From Endothia cerciana (lineage: Eukaryota; Ascomycota; Sordariomycetes; Diaporthales; Cryphonectriaceae), in the NCBI GenBank assembly GCA_026119935.1, contig JALRMH010000006.1, positions 248,001 through 312,000 on the forward strand: 64,000 nt of DNA, read 5' to 3'. The position numbers and the translations under genes are program-made. Below, in pieces: positions 21,426 through 33,279 of the stretch; within the stretch, counting starts at the first letter, position 1; each line of letters opens with the position of its first letter. Under the pieces are notes generated by a model. It saw only the letters and a list, made by a program, of their open reading frames with translations, had not been told where the DNA came from and did no database searches.

Positions 21426-23488
21426 TCAGGCCCTATCCCATCCCATATTGGCACCTCCATGCCCCTGGTTGAGGTGGTGGGTCAGATTCTGCATTTGTTG
21501 GTTGAATGCTTGCTGGCTCATGTGCACCTGTTGTTGTTGGCTGGGAAGGACCGAGTAATTACTGCCCCTCTGCGGAAATGGGTTGTGTCGGAGGGTCGAA
21601 ATTTGTTGGTCTTGCGACCGCGTGGCTGGGCGCATTGGATGTACCTGAGACCCCGGATGCTGTGGTATCTGAGGGATGCTGTGATGAGCTTGCGTGTTGG
21701 CAGAAGAAAGGAAATCATCCTCCGCCATCTCGACATCAGCGTCGGCATCCACATCCTCGTCTGCGTCTGCATCTGCATCTGCATCTGCATCTGCATCTGC
21801 ATCTGCATCTGCGTCCTCATCTGAGTCCGAGTGTGACTGTGTCGGTGTGCTCGCAACCGATGGCTTCGCCTCGCTTCCCGTTCTCACCGTCGGGCCGGCA
21901 GAGCTGGCGGACATATTTCGAGCGGCAGACGACTCAAAGTTAGGCGAGGATTGTGGGTATTGTGACTGCTGGTTCTTCGAGCCCCGCTGTTGCTGCGTCG
22001 TTCGTGAAATATCCGGTGTCAAGGGGTAAGTAGCTGACGTAGGTGTCTCCAGAGGCGCGGGAGACGGGTCGAAGTGCCTCTGCGAAATCATGCCGCTTGT
22101 GGCCCTCGAAGTCACGACCACGTTCTTCCATCTCTCGATGGCACTTGATACCACCGTGCCGAGACCCGAGTGACAGTCATCCATGTTCAAACCCGTAGTC
22201 CGCTGGCCGCTGGCGCCCGCTTCGGTCCATAACTCCATCAGCTTCTCATCCACCTTCAGCGTCATCGGTGGTACAATCTTGAACTCCTTCGGCTGTTGCA
22301 GTCGGTTGAGGTTTTCGATTTGGGATTTGAGGTTCGTGTTTTCCTGTTTCAGAGAGTGTTGCGTCTCTTTCAGGGTATTGAGCTGTTCCTGCTTCTTTCC
22401 AACACTTCTGGCCATTTCCAAGATCCATAACTCCTGCTGCCTCGGAACTGGCAACTGCTCCCAAGCGTAGAATGCGGACAACAAGTGCTCTGTCACCTGT
22501 TTCTCAAGCGTTTCTGCAGCTTTCTCGGCCTTCTGCACCAGGCAGCTGGCATCATCCTGTCGAACTGCGGCCTGAGACGGTGGGTACGTCAGTTCGTCTG
22601 TCACTGCTGTTGTGACAGCAGAGCATGAGGCTCTCCACTTCTGGAACTCCTTCCGGAAATAAAGGGAGAGGGCCTCGTTCTGTTGCTGCCCTGGCGGATC
22701 GATGGACCAAGAAGTTGAGGTAGCATATGGCGTCGAGGAGGAAAGTGTCGGTGGTGGTTCCAAACATGCAAGGCAAAGCGCCGGGAAGTCTAAAGAAAGG
22801 GGGTTGAAGTCAAAGGGCATGGATTCAACGTCAATTTGACGTCTACATTTCCTGTCAGCAACAATCGTGGACGGAGGTTTGCACGGGCAGCAATGAGGTC
22901 TCACCTGGCAGCCCTCCACGAACTGATCATTTCGCGGAGTGCCAGCTCCGCGGCTCTTGCTGTGTCGAGGGCGTCCTGAAACCTCTGCCTGACCTCCAAG
23001 GAAGACTTCATCATCTGTCGGTTGAAGACCCGCTGCGGATTTCCCTTTTGGGCGGCGGCTGTCCCATCATCGCCCTCTTCTGCGTCAGGAATGTCGTTAA
23101 TGACTCCGGTTGCTTCCATGCGCGGAGCATAAGGCGCGAATCCCTTGGTGATGTCCCTCGCGGACCTAACATCTCTGGGCGTACCTGGTGATCTTGCGGT
23201 GCCCGACTCGACATCAGAGCCTGCAGGACTTCTTTTGGACCCGGATTGACTGCCGGTGGCTGCCGAGGCCGTGGTGTCCCTCCTGGCCCCGCCCCTGGGC
23301 TGGCGGCGGGTGATGCTGCCCCGGAGTTTTCGAATCTCTTCGACGTCATGAATGCCGTCGGGCGCCTTGGGGTTCTTGTCTTTTATGTAAAGATCAAGAT
23401 GTCTACCAAGCGAGGATGACGTGAAAGCCTGTCCGCAGTAGGGGCAAGTTTTATCCTTGGGGGCTTTAGTTGTGCTCTCGTTGTTCAT
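21426..23488 (-). CDS. Zinc-finger/coiled-coil nuclear protein, function unknown
   Basis: Predicted 669-residue protein with exons 23488-22905 and 22851-21426; the 53-nt intron (gtgaga to gacag) joins SWRAAR to KCRRQIDVES. It starts with a C2H2-like zinc finger (CPYCGQAF, LGRH, then GIHDVEEIRKLRG), which I remember as part of a family conserved among filamentous ascomycetes without assigned function. A basic disordered segment follows. A helical region around residues 215-345 includes a coiled coil (KQEQLNTLKETQHSLKQENT). Next comes an acidic Asp-Ala tract encoded by a hexanucleotide microsatellite (21766-21811), then a Gln/His-rich C-terminus. The composition suggests a nuclear scaffold or transcription-related protein; this is inference. 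The 5' leader appears long, since the next 5 kb upstream has no gene. Confidence 0.85.
21766..21811. repeat. (TGCATC)n microsatellite inside coding sequence
   Basis: About seven and a half near-perfect hexamers, flanked by diverged copies from about 21740. Read on the minus strand it encodes alternating Asp and Ala. The repeat unit is a multiple of three, so copy-number change keeps the reading frame. Confidence 0.95.
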
Positions 23489-24559
23489 GATCTTGGCCGG
23501 GTGGTTCTTGCCGAAGGCTTCCTGAGTGGCCAGATTGGGACAGCTCTGGCGTCAGAGCGTGGGAGCTGGGAGATCTGCCAGCGTAAGCCGAGAGTACCAG
23601 GACGCAGATGATGGCTCGTGGGAACGTCGATGCTGGAGGGGCCCAATAACGGTCCGTAGCAGGGCGAGCTGTCCAACGTCTCCGGGTCCAGACACGGCGG
23701 GTTAGAGGATGCAGCGAGCGCGGTGTCGAAAACCAAAACACGCAGAAGGCCAGGCCAGAACCGATGCACAGAGAGGGAGAAGAGGCGAGAGGATATAGTA
23801 GGTGTGTAAACGGCAAAAATGGCTGACGACAAAAGGAATGGTTCAGCCGGTTGCGAAGAGCTGATGTTTGTGACGATGTTGCGCAGCGAAGACTCGGGGA
23901 AATGCAAGCCATTCAGCCACAGCTGGCCGGGATACGTTGATGATTTAATGAAAGTCGTGATAGAATCAGGCTAGAGAAAGCTGATATTCGACGAGAGGCC
24001 TGGACCTTGCAGGATGGGTGCCATGTACTCCTGTCCCTTATTTCCCGTCCATGGGCCGGGGGCCAGGGCCAGGCGGGGACGGGGACGAGGAGGGTCATAG
24101 ACGAGGACGGGGCAGGAAGACGACGTCCTCGAGGGGGGACCGCCAGGTACGAGAAAGTAATCGTGTCCAACATTCCGTCACGGGCCCTGTTCGAGTTCCC
24201 CCGTTCCCTAGTTCCCTTGTCGACAGCAGGGAAAGGCTGCCTGGGTATGGATGGGTACAGGGCGTGGATCTGCAGCATAAAAGGCCCCAACGGCGTGGAG
24301 AAGCCTGGTGTGAGGACAGTGGCGCGTGCACAAAATCGATGTTGTGCGGGATAACAGCACAGATATGAATGTACTGTACTATACGAGACCATGCACGAGG
24401 TACTCCATAGATGTGATATGTCCCTTAATGCATGGGCGCAAGGGGGCCCGGTGGGTGGGTGGAAGAGGGAGAGGAGCCAAGGCGATACCAATGAGAATGT
24501 CGAGAATTCTCCGAGCATGGTATTGAAGACGGCGCATCGCCCTGAGGAGCGACAAGGGA

Positions 24560-24590
24560 TTTTTTTTTTTTTTTGGTTTTTTTTTTTTTT
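24560..24590. repeat. Split poly(T) tract
   Basis: T15, then GG, then T14 on the plus strand (A-rich on the minus strand), in the gene-poor region upstream of the zinc-finger gene. It could be a retro-inserted poly(A) remnant or a simple repeat; no target-site duplication is evident. Confidence 0.85.
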
Positions 24591-27500
24591 GCACAAGTAT
24601 AATGTTCTGCCCGGCGGCTTCCCCTGGGCACCGTGCTCAACATACAGACTGTATAGGCTGCGTTGTGGGCGTTGAAGGTGAAATCCCGTCGAGTGAGTTG
24701 TCCGCGGAGGGTGGGGAGGAGACATCGATGAAGTCAAAGACACCTACCGTACGTAGTACTGTACCTGGCAGGTACATCGGCGCGCTGTAATTTGACGCAG
24801 AACCCTGTCTGATTATGGGTACCTAATCATCGCGGTGGACGCCTGCTATGCACAGCAGATGTTGTCATTTCGCAAGTCTACTACTTTGTAAGTCGAGGAG
24901 TGAGCGACGCAGCCTGATGATCACTTCGTAATCGCCGCTATGTCGATGGACTCTCACGATGCTTCAAATTTGACATCATATAGTCAAGGTAAATGATATT
25001 ACAAGTCTCAGGGTTTGGGATGGCACAGGGGCCCGCGGAAGAGGTCATCTTACTGTACTGTGCAAACCTGACCTGGGCCTGGTCCTGCGCCTGCAGGTAC
25101 CTACCAGAGTACCCCGTACTTTAATTCCATGACCCTGCCTGCCTGGTTGCTCCGGGTAGGCTGGTCGGGGCCTGTTAGTGCTGGAGAGCCACAGGTGGGG
25201 ACCCGCTGTAGTGCCAGGTTGCAGGGCCCGCGGCCGGGAGACCGGTACGCGGTACATAGGTCTGCCTCACAGGAGGTAGCTACTTCGTACCTTGGAGATC
25301 ATTTTCGATCCCAGTCCCCATTCCGGAACCTCACCTCGAGGTGTCCTGCACATGACATAGGATGCCAGCCAGCCAGCCAGTCAGCACAGCCTATTGCCTC
25401 ACTTCAGCCGACCGATGTATCTTGGGATGCACAATCTCGACGAACCCCGCCACCACACGTTGCCAGCCACGACCGCAAACGAAGAAGAAGAAAAAGAAAG
25501 AAGAAAGAAAGAAAAAAAAACAAAAAAAAAAAAACACTTATGCGCAGGAGTCATCTCAGACGACCTCGGACTACCTCGACATATCACATTTCACAGCGCC
25601 CATCCCTGAAGGCCTAACGATGGGTCAGCACAAAAGGCTTTTCCTTCGGGACGTCTGGTCAATTACCCAGGCGTGACAGTGCTCCTGACGCCTTGGCTCT
25701 GCCAATTTTCTTTTGACTTTCAATGACGCTGCCGGTCCTTACGACTGTGGATCATGCGTCGCCATTCCAATCAGACCAAACCAGGGAAGGGCATGACCAT
25801 CACTTGTTCGGGCCTCAGAGCCGTTGAGAAGATCTCCCTGGCCATCCCATCCAGGCACGGGAGGCGGGCCGTTGGCGCAACGCCTCCCGTCTCCGCCAAC
25901 TGTGCTACAGGACACGGAGCAAGATGAGGGCCCTGTGTGAGGGCAAGGATGGGTGCGGCAACTCCCTGCAGGCGGCAATGACTTCACACCAGCTCCACGG
26001 ACCGCTTGGCGTGAGCAGCACGGTCAAGGTGAGATGAGGCCAATGACCTATCCCTCTCGAAGAACGAGAGCTTCATTTATAAACACGCGGTGGCTCGATC
26101 CTCGTAAAGAACGGATCTGTCCGCGACTCGGATTCGACGCCCTCAGCCCTGTCCGAGAGGCATCGTCCCCACCCGACGAGGCAGAGATGCCGTTGTTCAC
26201 CATGCTGTCCTGGCTGGCGATGGGTGGTCACCAACACGAATTAGCCTGGTCGGGCCATCTCCAGACAAGTCTGCTCCGTCCAGAATTCGCGCGGCAATCT
26301 GCGAATAGAATCGTCCTGGCTGGTGGGGCCAGACGTCGACGAGTCCTGTAGAACTTGAGCTGGATCTCGGCCACCAGCCCGCCTGCTCCCGCCGCCCAGG
26401 CGCGGGGCCCTGTCGGTGGAAGTTCCGGACCACTCAGAGACCCTGATAGCCTCCTCAGTCGCGGTGGTTCTCCAGTCGGACGGCGACCCGAGCATCGCCA
26501 ATGACGGCGGCAGAAGTACGGATCGTTGCGCCCGGGGTGGGCCCAAGACAAGGTCCCCTTGCTCGGTAGAAAGCCCGCTGACAGCTGTCATCTCTGCTTA
26601 AAACCCCCGCTGATCACCACAGGACCGCGCAGCTCCATCCATCGCGCATCTATTCAGGGAGGAGTTGTGCGACTTGCACAACATTCTCGTGCGATAGCTC
26701 ATCCCTCCAGGTGTTATTCATAGTCTCTCGTAGCGAGGGCCCTATGGCCAGATGGTCCTCGCATGTCACTTCCCAAGTCCTGGTATGGCCCTGTTGCTCG
26801 ACAGGACGGTACTGACCCAGGCAGTTCGTTCTATGCCGTGCAGGTGGTCGACCGACTGCAAAACTGCTTATGGACCCGAAGGACCCTGTTCAGGTCTCGA
26901 GTCCTTTGTCGGACCAACCTCCCATCGAGATTGACGAAGGGGCCAGACTTACGGGGCCGCCCTTCCAAAACAAAATACATACATTCTCAGCATGAACATT
27001 CCAGACGCGCCTCGGCCCTCTCGGCCTCGACCGCAATGCGCCCGAAGATGATTTAGGCGCTATCAAGATGACCGGGCAACGGCCGTCGCATTGCATTGCA
27101 AGATACCGCATGCAGGAGACCGGTCGCATTACTATGCACCAGAGGACCGGGAGGCAGGGGAGATGGGGCGAAGACCAGTCAGATCGCGGCAGCTAGCCGC
27201 GGGAGAGGAGATCGAGAAATGACCATCCTCGAGTTCGTCTCTTCTTGGAAACCGGAAGACTGCCGCTGGAAATGAGTGGACCCCGGCAAGTGGGAAGGCG
27301 ATGAGGTCTGGAAATTGGAGGCTGGATGAGGTACCCATCTGGGCCTAAGGACCTCAGGGCCTTGTGCAAGTGCAAAGCAGCCCGCTCTCGCAGGATCTTG
27401 TGCATGTGATCTCGTGCATCTTTGCCAGGCCACAGGCAGGTCTGCCCATCGGGGCGAAGGGCGACTACCACTGCCGTCCTCTGGCACCGCCGCCCCACTA

Positions 27501-27818
27501 TCATAAGGCCCTGCTGCAGCTACACATCCTCCTCCTCTCCACCCGCGAGCAGGCACAGACATTTTGGAAATCCGGGCGCCCGTGACCCTCGAATGTCCCG
27601 TCGATCCGGTACGTACCGGCGAGGCTGAATACAGCGCGGATGTGCATGCGCATAGTTATGCATGTCCCCGCCCTGGACCGTGCTGGATCGCAGAGGCAGG
27701 GGGCTCGGCACCCTTCGCCCACAGGTGAACTCGGGGGCCCCTCACCCTCCGCCAACAGAATGTTGTTGTTTGGCTTGTAGCCCCAAGGTCTCGGGGAGGT
27801 CCTACCTCTCAAGAACAA

Positions 27819-27834
27819 CCCCCCCCCCCCCCCC
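27819..27834. repeat. C16 homopolymer
   Basis: Sixteen consecutive C in the gene-poor stretch, the longest of several C/G runs in the window. Confidence 0.9.
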
Positions 27835-27972
27835 GTGGCTCCGAGCATGATTCCTGAGGCATACTGGATTAGGGGATCCGTCTAGCATCATCGATTAGGT
27901 CACACCGTCCACGGGCCCCAACCCAGGGGCCTCAGTTGTGACTTGTCACCCTTCTCAACTTCTGGCGAATGA

Positions 27973-28173
27973 TCAAGATGCAACGTCTCGCGGCGGGTTG
28001 GATGACCCCGGGTTGGAACAGAGCTCCTGGTGAAGGCCACGTGGGCCGTGCTTGACATTGTCGTGCCGTTGCACGTACAGGCTGGTCAGACCGGCTATCA
28101 ACAATACCAGACAGGCTATGATGGCCGTAGGAACTAGATAAAGACCTTCCTGGTCGAGGCGAGGCGAGGCCAT
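27973..28173 (-). CDS. Candidate 66-residue single-pass membrane protein
   Basis: An ATG-started small frame encoding MASPRLDQEGLYL, then a 20-residue hydrophobic helix (LVPTAIIACLVLLIAGLTSL), then a polar, Pro/Gly/Asn-rich tail. A longer form from the ATG at 28329 adds 52 Cys-rich residues. The layout (short polar N-terminus, one helix, basic tail) matches small fungal membrane proteins, but I recognise no family and chance cannot be excluded. Transcript or conservation data would decide. Confidence 0.25.
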   Translation of the reverse strand: MASPRLDQEGLYLVPTAIIACLVLLIAGLTSLYVQRHDNVKHGPRGLHQELCSNPGSSNPPRDVAS

Positions 28174-28743
28174 TACATGCATAGGAACCTCAAGAATCCA
28201 CGCGAGGCGCGGGATCACTTCTAGAACGCACTCGCAACAGTGGCAGGGCGTTTCATTAGAAGCGCAGCATCCATGAGGAAGCCTTCCTGAAGTCAGGTCA
28301 GCCCTGGAGCCAACGGCCCAGGCCACCATCGTGGAGAAGTGCTGTCCGTCTCAACGCACAACACTGACATGAATGGGACATTGGAGAGGTGATGCATCTT
28401 GAGAACGTTGAATGAGGACTCAAGTCTGGCGGAGCCACCTGTGGCTGGCCCCTCACTGTGGCGTAAGTTTGTCCATCTACTATGGTACAGGGGTCTACTA
28501 GCTGGAGCTGGGGTGCTCTAGAGGAAGCAGCTTGTCAATGTAGCCAAGGCAACCAACCAACCAAGCTCCGCCGTCTGGATGTCGCGCTGGTGAGGCCTGC
28601 CACTGTACGTCCCGTCACAGCTTCACCTGGGTGTAACATCGCAACACCGATCAGCCACGCCCCAACGCCAATTGAGGTGCATCTCCATCCTCATTCCCGT
28701 CGCGTACGACACCCCTCACCTCCGTAGAAGAAAAAGAGCAACC

Positions 28744-29869
28744 ATGCCTCCAGGTACGTGCAGTTGGTACCTCAGTAGCCCCCCCCCCCCCCCACGTCGG
28801 TCCAGCAGCGACGCGTCGCAGCGCGACGCAGCCTCCCGAGATCTGTCGCAACGCTACCGGCACGTACTAATGACTTTTCTGAAGCAATAAGCGACGACGA
28901 GGTGTCCGACGCCGGTGTCATCAGCGACGCCGTACCCAAGAGGCCCCGCAAGTCCTACAAGGAGGAGCCCGAGGACGATTCTGACGAGGACTTTGTTGAC
29001 ACTAAGGATGCCAACGGTACTGGCGAGGGTGATGAGGATGGGGATGAGGATGACGAGGAGGAACTGGAGGAGGACGTATTCGTGGTCGAAAAGATCTTCT
29101 CGCATTACATCGCCGACGACGTGCGTCCCCGCCCCGCCCCGGGTCCCCAGCCCCTACTACGGCGTCAACGACAGAGAGTGGCTAATGGCTGAGGTAGGGC
29201 CTGCCTCGCTTTGAGGTCAAGTGGGAGGGCTGGCCGAAAAAGTCTGACCGTACCTGGGAGGAGGAGGACAACCTGAAGTGAGCTCCCCGGGCACCCATCA
29301 CCTTGCGATCACCTCGCTGATGTCCCTCACTCTTCACCGCAGGGAGAACGCAGCCCAGGTCCTACAAGAGTACTTCGACAGCATAGGCGGCCGCGAGAAG
29401 ATGTTTCAGGACACGAAAAAGGCTCTCACGAGCAGGAAGCGTAACCGCCAGTCCAACTCCGCCACGCCTGCCGAGACGACGAAGCGTTTCAAAAAGAGCG
29501 CCGCTCACCCCTTAGACTCGACGCCACCCGCGAGCGCCAAATCGGCCGAGTGGAAGCCGCCCAGCGGCAGCTGGGACGATCACGTCGAGTCTGTGGATAT
29601 GTGCCAGGATGAGGAGAATGGGACCTTCATCGTCTACCTGACGTGGAAGAACGGCAAGAAGACACAGCATCCCAAGGAGGTCGTGTACCGCAGGTGTCCA
29701 CAGAAGGTGGGTTCAAAACCTCGAGCGACGACGGCGGGGATAGCGCGCCGTCAAGGCATGGCAGAGAGGGATGCTAACACAGCCACAGATGCTCCGGTTC
29801 TACGAGCGACATATCCGCATCTCTCGAGACGGCGGCGAGACCGTCCCAATCGGAAGCATGACCCAGTAG
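28744..29869 (+). CDS. hpo: Heterochromatin protein 1 (chromodomain plus chromoshadow domain)
   Basis: Predicted 256-residue HP1, orthologous in design to Neurospora HPO and Aspergillus HepA. It binds H3K9-methylated nucleosomes and, in Neurospora, recruits DNA methylation. Five exons: 28744-28753 (only ten coding bases), 28885-29120, 29198-29277, 29343-29706, 29789-29869. The N-terminus MPPAISDDEVS is followed by a very acidic stretch. The chromodomain (about residues 70-125) has VVEKIFSHYI, PRFEVKWEGW and RTWEEEDNL; the first cage aromatic is Phe rather than the common Tyr. A basic hinge with KRNRQ and KRFKK precedes the chromoshadow domain (SWDDHVESVDMCQDEENGTFIVYLTWKNG ending in YERHIRI), which mediates dimerisation. 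Intron 1 contains a C15 run. All splice joints keep phase, so the gene looks intact. Confidence 0.95.
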
Positions 29870-31278
29870 GATGGACATCGCGGGACCTTGACGGGCTCTC
29901 ACCTCCCATACGGTCGTATCTCGAGTGAGGATTATCCGGAGTCACAATTTTGGGAGCAACGACAATCAGACGCAGTGAGTCTTTCGTCGCAGACGTCTCG
30001 ATTCTCGGAATCCGGCCATGGGGCTGTGATCGCTTTCACCTTCGACTACATCATCCCGATTCTTCTGATTTTAGTAGCTCTAGGCCTGTATTTCGATGTG
30101 TTTCATGTTCCATGGCGAGCGCGCGATCGCAATCCAATTCACGAACGACGGTGATTGGACTGTCGTGTATTTTACTGTCTTACTGCCTGGTTAGGGCCGG
30201 CGATTAGGGGCAGGCATACTAGAAAGGTCTTTCAGAAGGCCGTCATGTTTTATGAGGAGTTGACCAAGACAGCAGTTAGTATCTTTTCTGGTGTTCAAGG
30301 GAGTAGCCGAGGACATCTAGCTCTGAATTCACAAAACCAATCAATCTGAAGCTCACCAGCAGGCACCCGGCCAAGCGAGCAGCTGATCTGTTCTGGGAAT
30401 CTTGCGAAGCTGGGCCAAGACTGGATCTGAAGCCTCCCGTCCCCCGCCAAGTGGTTTCCTGCAAGGGGACACTGGATCCCGAGGTCCGTTTGAGGACATA
30501 ATCGATTGTCACTCGGCTCACCTTTTCCCCAGATTCAAGTGCCGCACACCCCCGATGCAGCTTATGATACCGAGAGGCCCAACTCCAAGTTCGTACCATT
30601 TCATTCCCACTTGGAGGACGCTGGGATGGCTGACTACTGGGCATTTTATCTTTGATGCGCAAGTAGACCATAATTCCGGTGTCCTTTCAAGCGTGGTGCC
30701 TCTTGAAAACGTCGGCTAACCCCTTCCCCTCCCCTCTCTAGGCGTGCCAACTGAAGGATACCTGCCACGAGCAGGCTTTTAGGCCGAAGGGATCCTATGT
30801 GGAAACCAGAAACGTTGTCTCATTTGGCAAACCAGCATAGGAGAGACTAAGCGCTCAGCCAAAGAGGAACCCGGTTCTGTCTCGTTCCCCAGCCCGGGAC
30901 ATATTCCGGTCTTGTCTTGCGGACGCCGTCCTCATGGCCTCGCTAGCACGTATTCTCATAATGCAGCGGTCATCACGGACGCGTCGGTGGGTGGGCTCGG
31001 CCGGCAGGCTCGGCCGGTGAACCACCCCAAGCAGGTTGAGAGCAACTCGTTCCATGTTCCTCGAGGCGGTAATCGGAGAGTAACGATGTACGGAACCGCA
31101 GGGAGCTCAGCTGCTTGTTTCCATCACGATCTAGCTCGATTTGCTCAGAATCCAGGAGGCGGGGGGTTTACGACCGAGGCAGATTCAAGGCATCGAGTAT
31201 GTTTTTGTCGCCAATCGGTTTGGGCCTTGCTGGAGTATGGGCAGCACCTCAAGATAAGTCACGCCTCTGGGACTATGA
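29870..31278. other. Intergenic downstream of HP1
   Basis: Short frames only. One at about 29888-30154 contains a hydrophobic helix but starts with TTG and overlaps the 3' end of HP1, so it is not accepted. The right part leads into the HET-domain relic with no convincing ATG. Confidence 0.5.
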
Positions 31279-33003
31279 GCAAAGAGGGATGGCTTACGAC
31301 GTGAGATTGTTGCAGATGATCCTGCATCGGGCGAACTCTTTACGGCGCTCATCTCAACAAACCCGCTGTCTGAGCGAACGGCCTCGCACGTCAGGGAATG
31401 GCTACAGGAGTGCTCAACATCTCACGCCACCTGTCGGGTAGACGGGCTCTCGTACACCCCAACGAGGCTCATCGAGATCCAGAAGCTCGATGAAAGTTGG
31501 CGCTTGAGACTGGTCTTGAGATCTGAAGTACCAGGGGAGAAGAGATACGCGGCCCTCAGCTACTGCTGGGGCGGCCCAACGCTCTTGAAAGGATCTACTA
31601 AAAGCGCCACCCTCCGTCGCTACATGCAGACTATCCCGTTCGAAGGCCTGGCGAGAACAGTGCAAGACCCTATCACAACCACGCATGCAATCGGGATGAA
31701 CTACCTATGGGCGGAGTGTCTCTGCATCGTTAAAGACCACAAGGCCGACGAGGTGAATAAGACCACGGCTATGACCAAAGTCTTCGGTCACTCCGGAGTC
31801 ACCATTCTCGCGACCAGGGCTCGCGGCGCTTCAGAAAGCTATCTCCAATATAGGATATTACCAACTGGCTCGGAGTGTTTCAGACTGCCTTCCGAATGCC
31901 GGGATGGACGACTCGGCTCCGTGGTCTTCCGCTTGAAGGCGAGTTTGAACTCACTGGCCTCACAGGAGATGGGCATCCTACACGAACGGGGCTGGATTGT
32001 GCAGGAGAAGCTTCTGTCGTGTAGGACGCTGGATATGGGCACCTGGCAGACCAGGTGGGCCTGCCGGACCGACAAACGGGGCGAGTACGATGGATTTACG
32101 CGGCGTCCGCCAAGGCGGGCCGGTTTTCTCTATGGCCAAGGGCAGTACCACCCTTTCTTAAGAAAAGTAGTCGTCTTCCAGGCTGAGGGCTCAGGTCTTT
32201 CTCTGGTGTAGATGCCGTCATGTATGCTGGGGACAATCCCGGGTATTCACATCGCGAGGTGACCAATTGGGACATCATCGAGAGCTGGAGTGAGGTTGTG
32301 AGCGATTATACTGCTCTTCAGCTCTCCGTACCAAGCGACCGACCCCTCGCCATCTCTGGAATAGCAGAAAAATACGCATGCAGTATACCCGGCGGGTATG
32401 CGGCAGGCCTGCGGGAGGAGGGTCTGCCGGTCAATCACCTGTGGATGGTCATGGGGTTCACACACCGATCAAGAGGATCAAGGTCAATTGGCTCCCCGGA
32501 CGGAAAGGTTGCCCGGCCCGTCTTGGTAATGGACCACAAAGCATGGGACGGATTTATTGGTTGATTCGTTCCAACTCCCCGGCACTCGTAGCAGAGGTAC
32601 TGTCAGTCGTTGTCGAGCCGATCTCCACCCACGCCCCCTTCGGCGCCATGAGACACGGTCAACTCACCATTAGGGGGCGCTTTTGCGAAGGGTGGAGTAT
32701 CAACACACGGTGGAAGGAGGATGGGAGGTGAGTCTACTGCCAGCAGATAGGTCTCACGTGCTTCCAAAACTATTACTCTACCTTGACCCGGCTGACAAGG
32801 ACAGCGGCAAAGATAAATGGATGCCAGCGACTTTGCTCGAGGTGCTGAGATTCATCCCAAGAGAGGAATGTCCGGCTGGTCTCATGCTTCGTCAGAGAGC
32901 AGACGGCAAATATCTCCGGATAGGGCTCTTTCAGTACACGTTAGTGGATTCGTTAGATATCTCACCCTTTAATGGGTATCCGAGCGAGGTCATCATAGTG
33001 TAA
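31279..33003 (+). pseudogene. HET-domain (heterokaryon incompatibility) gene, frame-broken
   Basis: Coding similarity to fungal HET-domain proteins, which trigger incompatibility-associated cell death in several ascomycetes. Frame 1 (31279-32211) carries the N-terminal segment (HVREWLQECSTSHATC), RLIEI, YAALSYCWGG, a diverged YLW(ID)ALCIVQD box written here YLWAECLCIVKDH, and RGWIVQEKLLSCRTL. The C-terminal conserved part continues in another frame at 32220-32564 (WSEVVSDYTALQL, LAISGIAEKY, AAGLREEGLP). It switches again by about 32560 (LVAEVLSVVVEP, GQLTIRGR) and once more at about 32690 to the end (KLLLYLDP to SEVIIV). No ATG opens the first frame and no intron consensus explains three frame changes. 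At least three indels and a diverged core box indicate a dead gene. Confidence 0.8.
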
Positions 33004-33279
33004 ACGGAGAGAAGCGTTTCAATATATAGCCTGTTGTTGAGGAGTTTCAACCTGTTCACTGTTAAGGACCTTTATGTCTTCTCTAAAAGCGTTTATGCTA
33101 AGAAGAAGGCAGGGAATGTTATACATGGAGCTGAATGAATAGAAGACCCCAAGAACGTGGCAAAACGACCCAGATGCACTGACATTTTGCAATTAACTAT
33201 AAGACAACTTTCGCTTCTGCTGCCTAATACTTTCATTGCAAGCTGTTCAAAAAGTGCCCATCATCATCCTCTCCCAAAC

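Larger units (their letters stand above)
23489..28743. other. Gene-poor 5.2 kb between two divergent nuclear-protein genes
   Basis: No conserved gene is found between the zinc-finger gene (minus) and HP1 (plus). The DNA is GC-rich with many overlapping, uninformative open frames. It contains a split poly(T) tract (24560-24590), an A-rich/GAA-like tract near 25487-25535, CAGC repeats near 25362-25380 and a C16 run at 27819-27834. Candidate small ORF 28173-27973 is listed separately. Long leaders, non-coding transcripts or lineage-specific genes are possible, but nothing in the sequence shows them. Confidence 0.5.

Noticed and set aside
29888..30154. Frame with a transmembrane-like helix just after HP1
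   Set aside because: TTG start, no ATG before the helix, and lies in the HP1 3' region.
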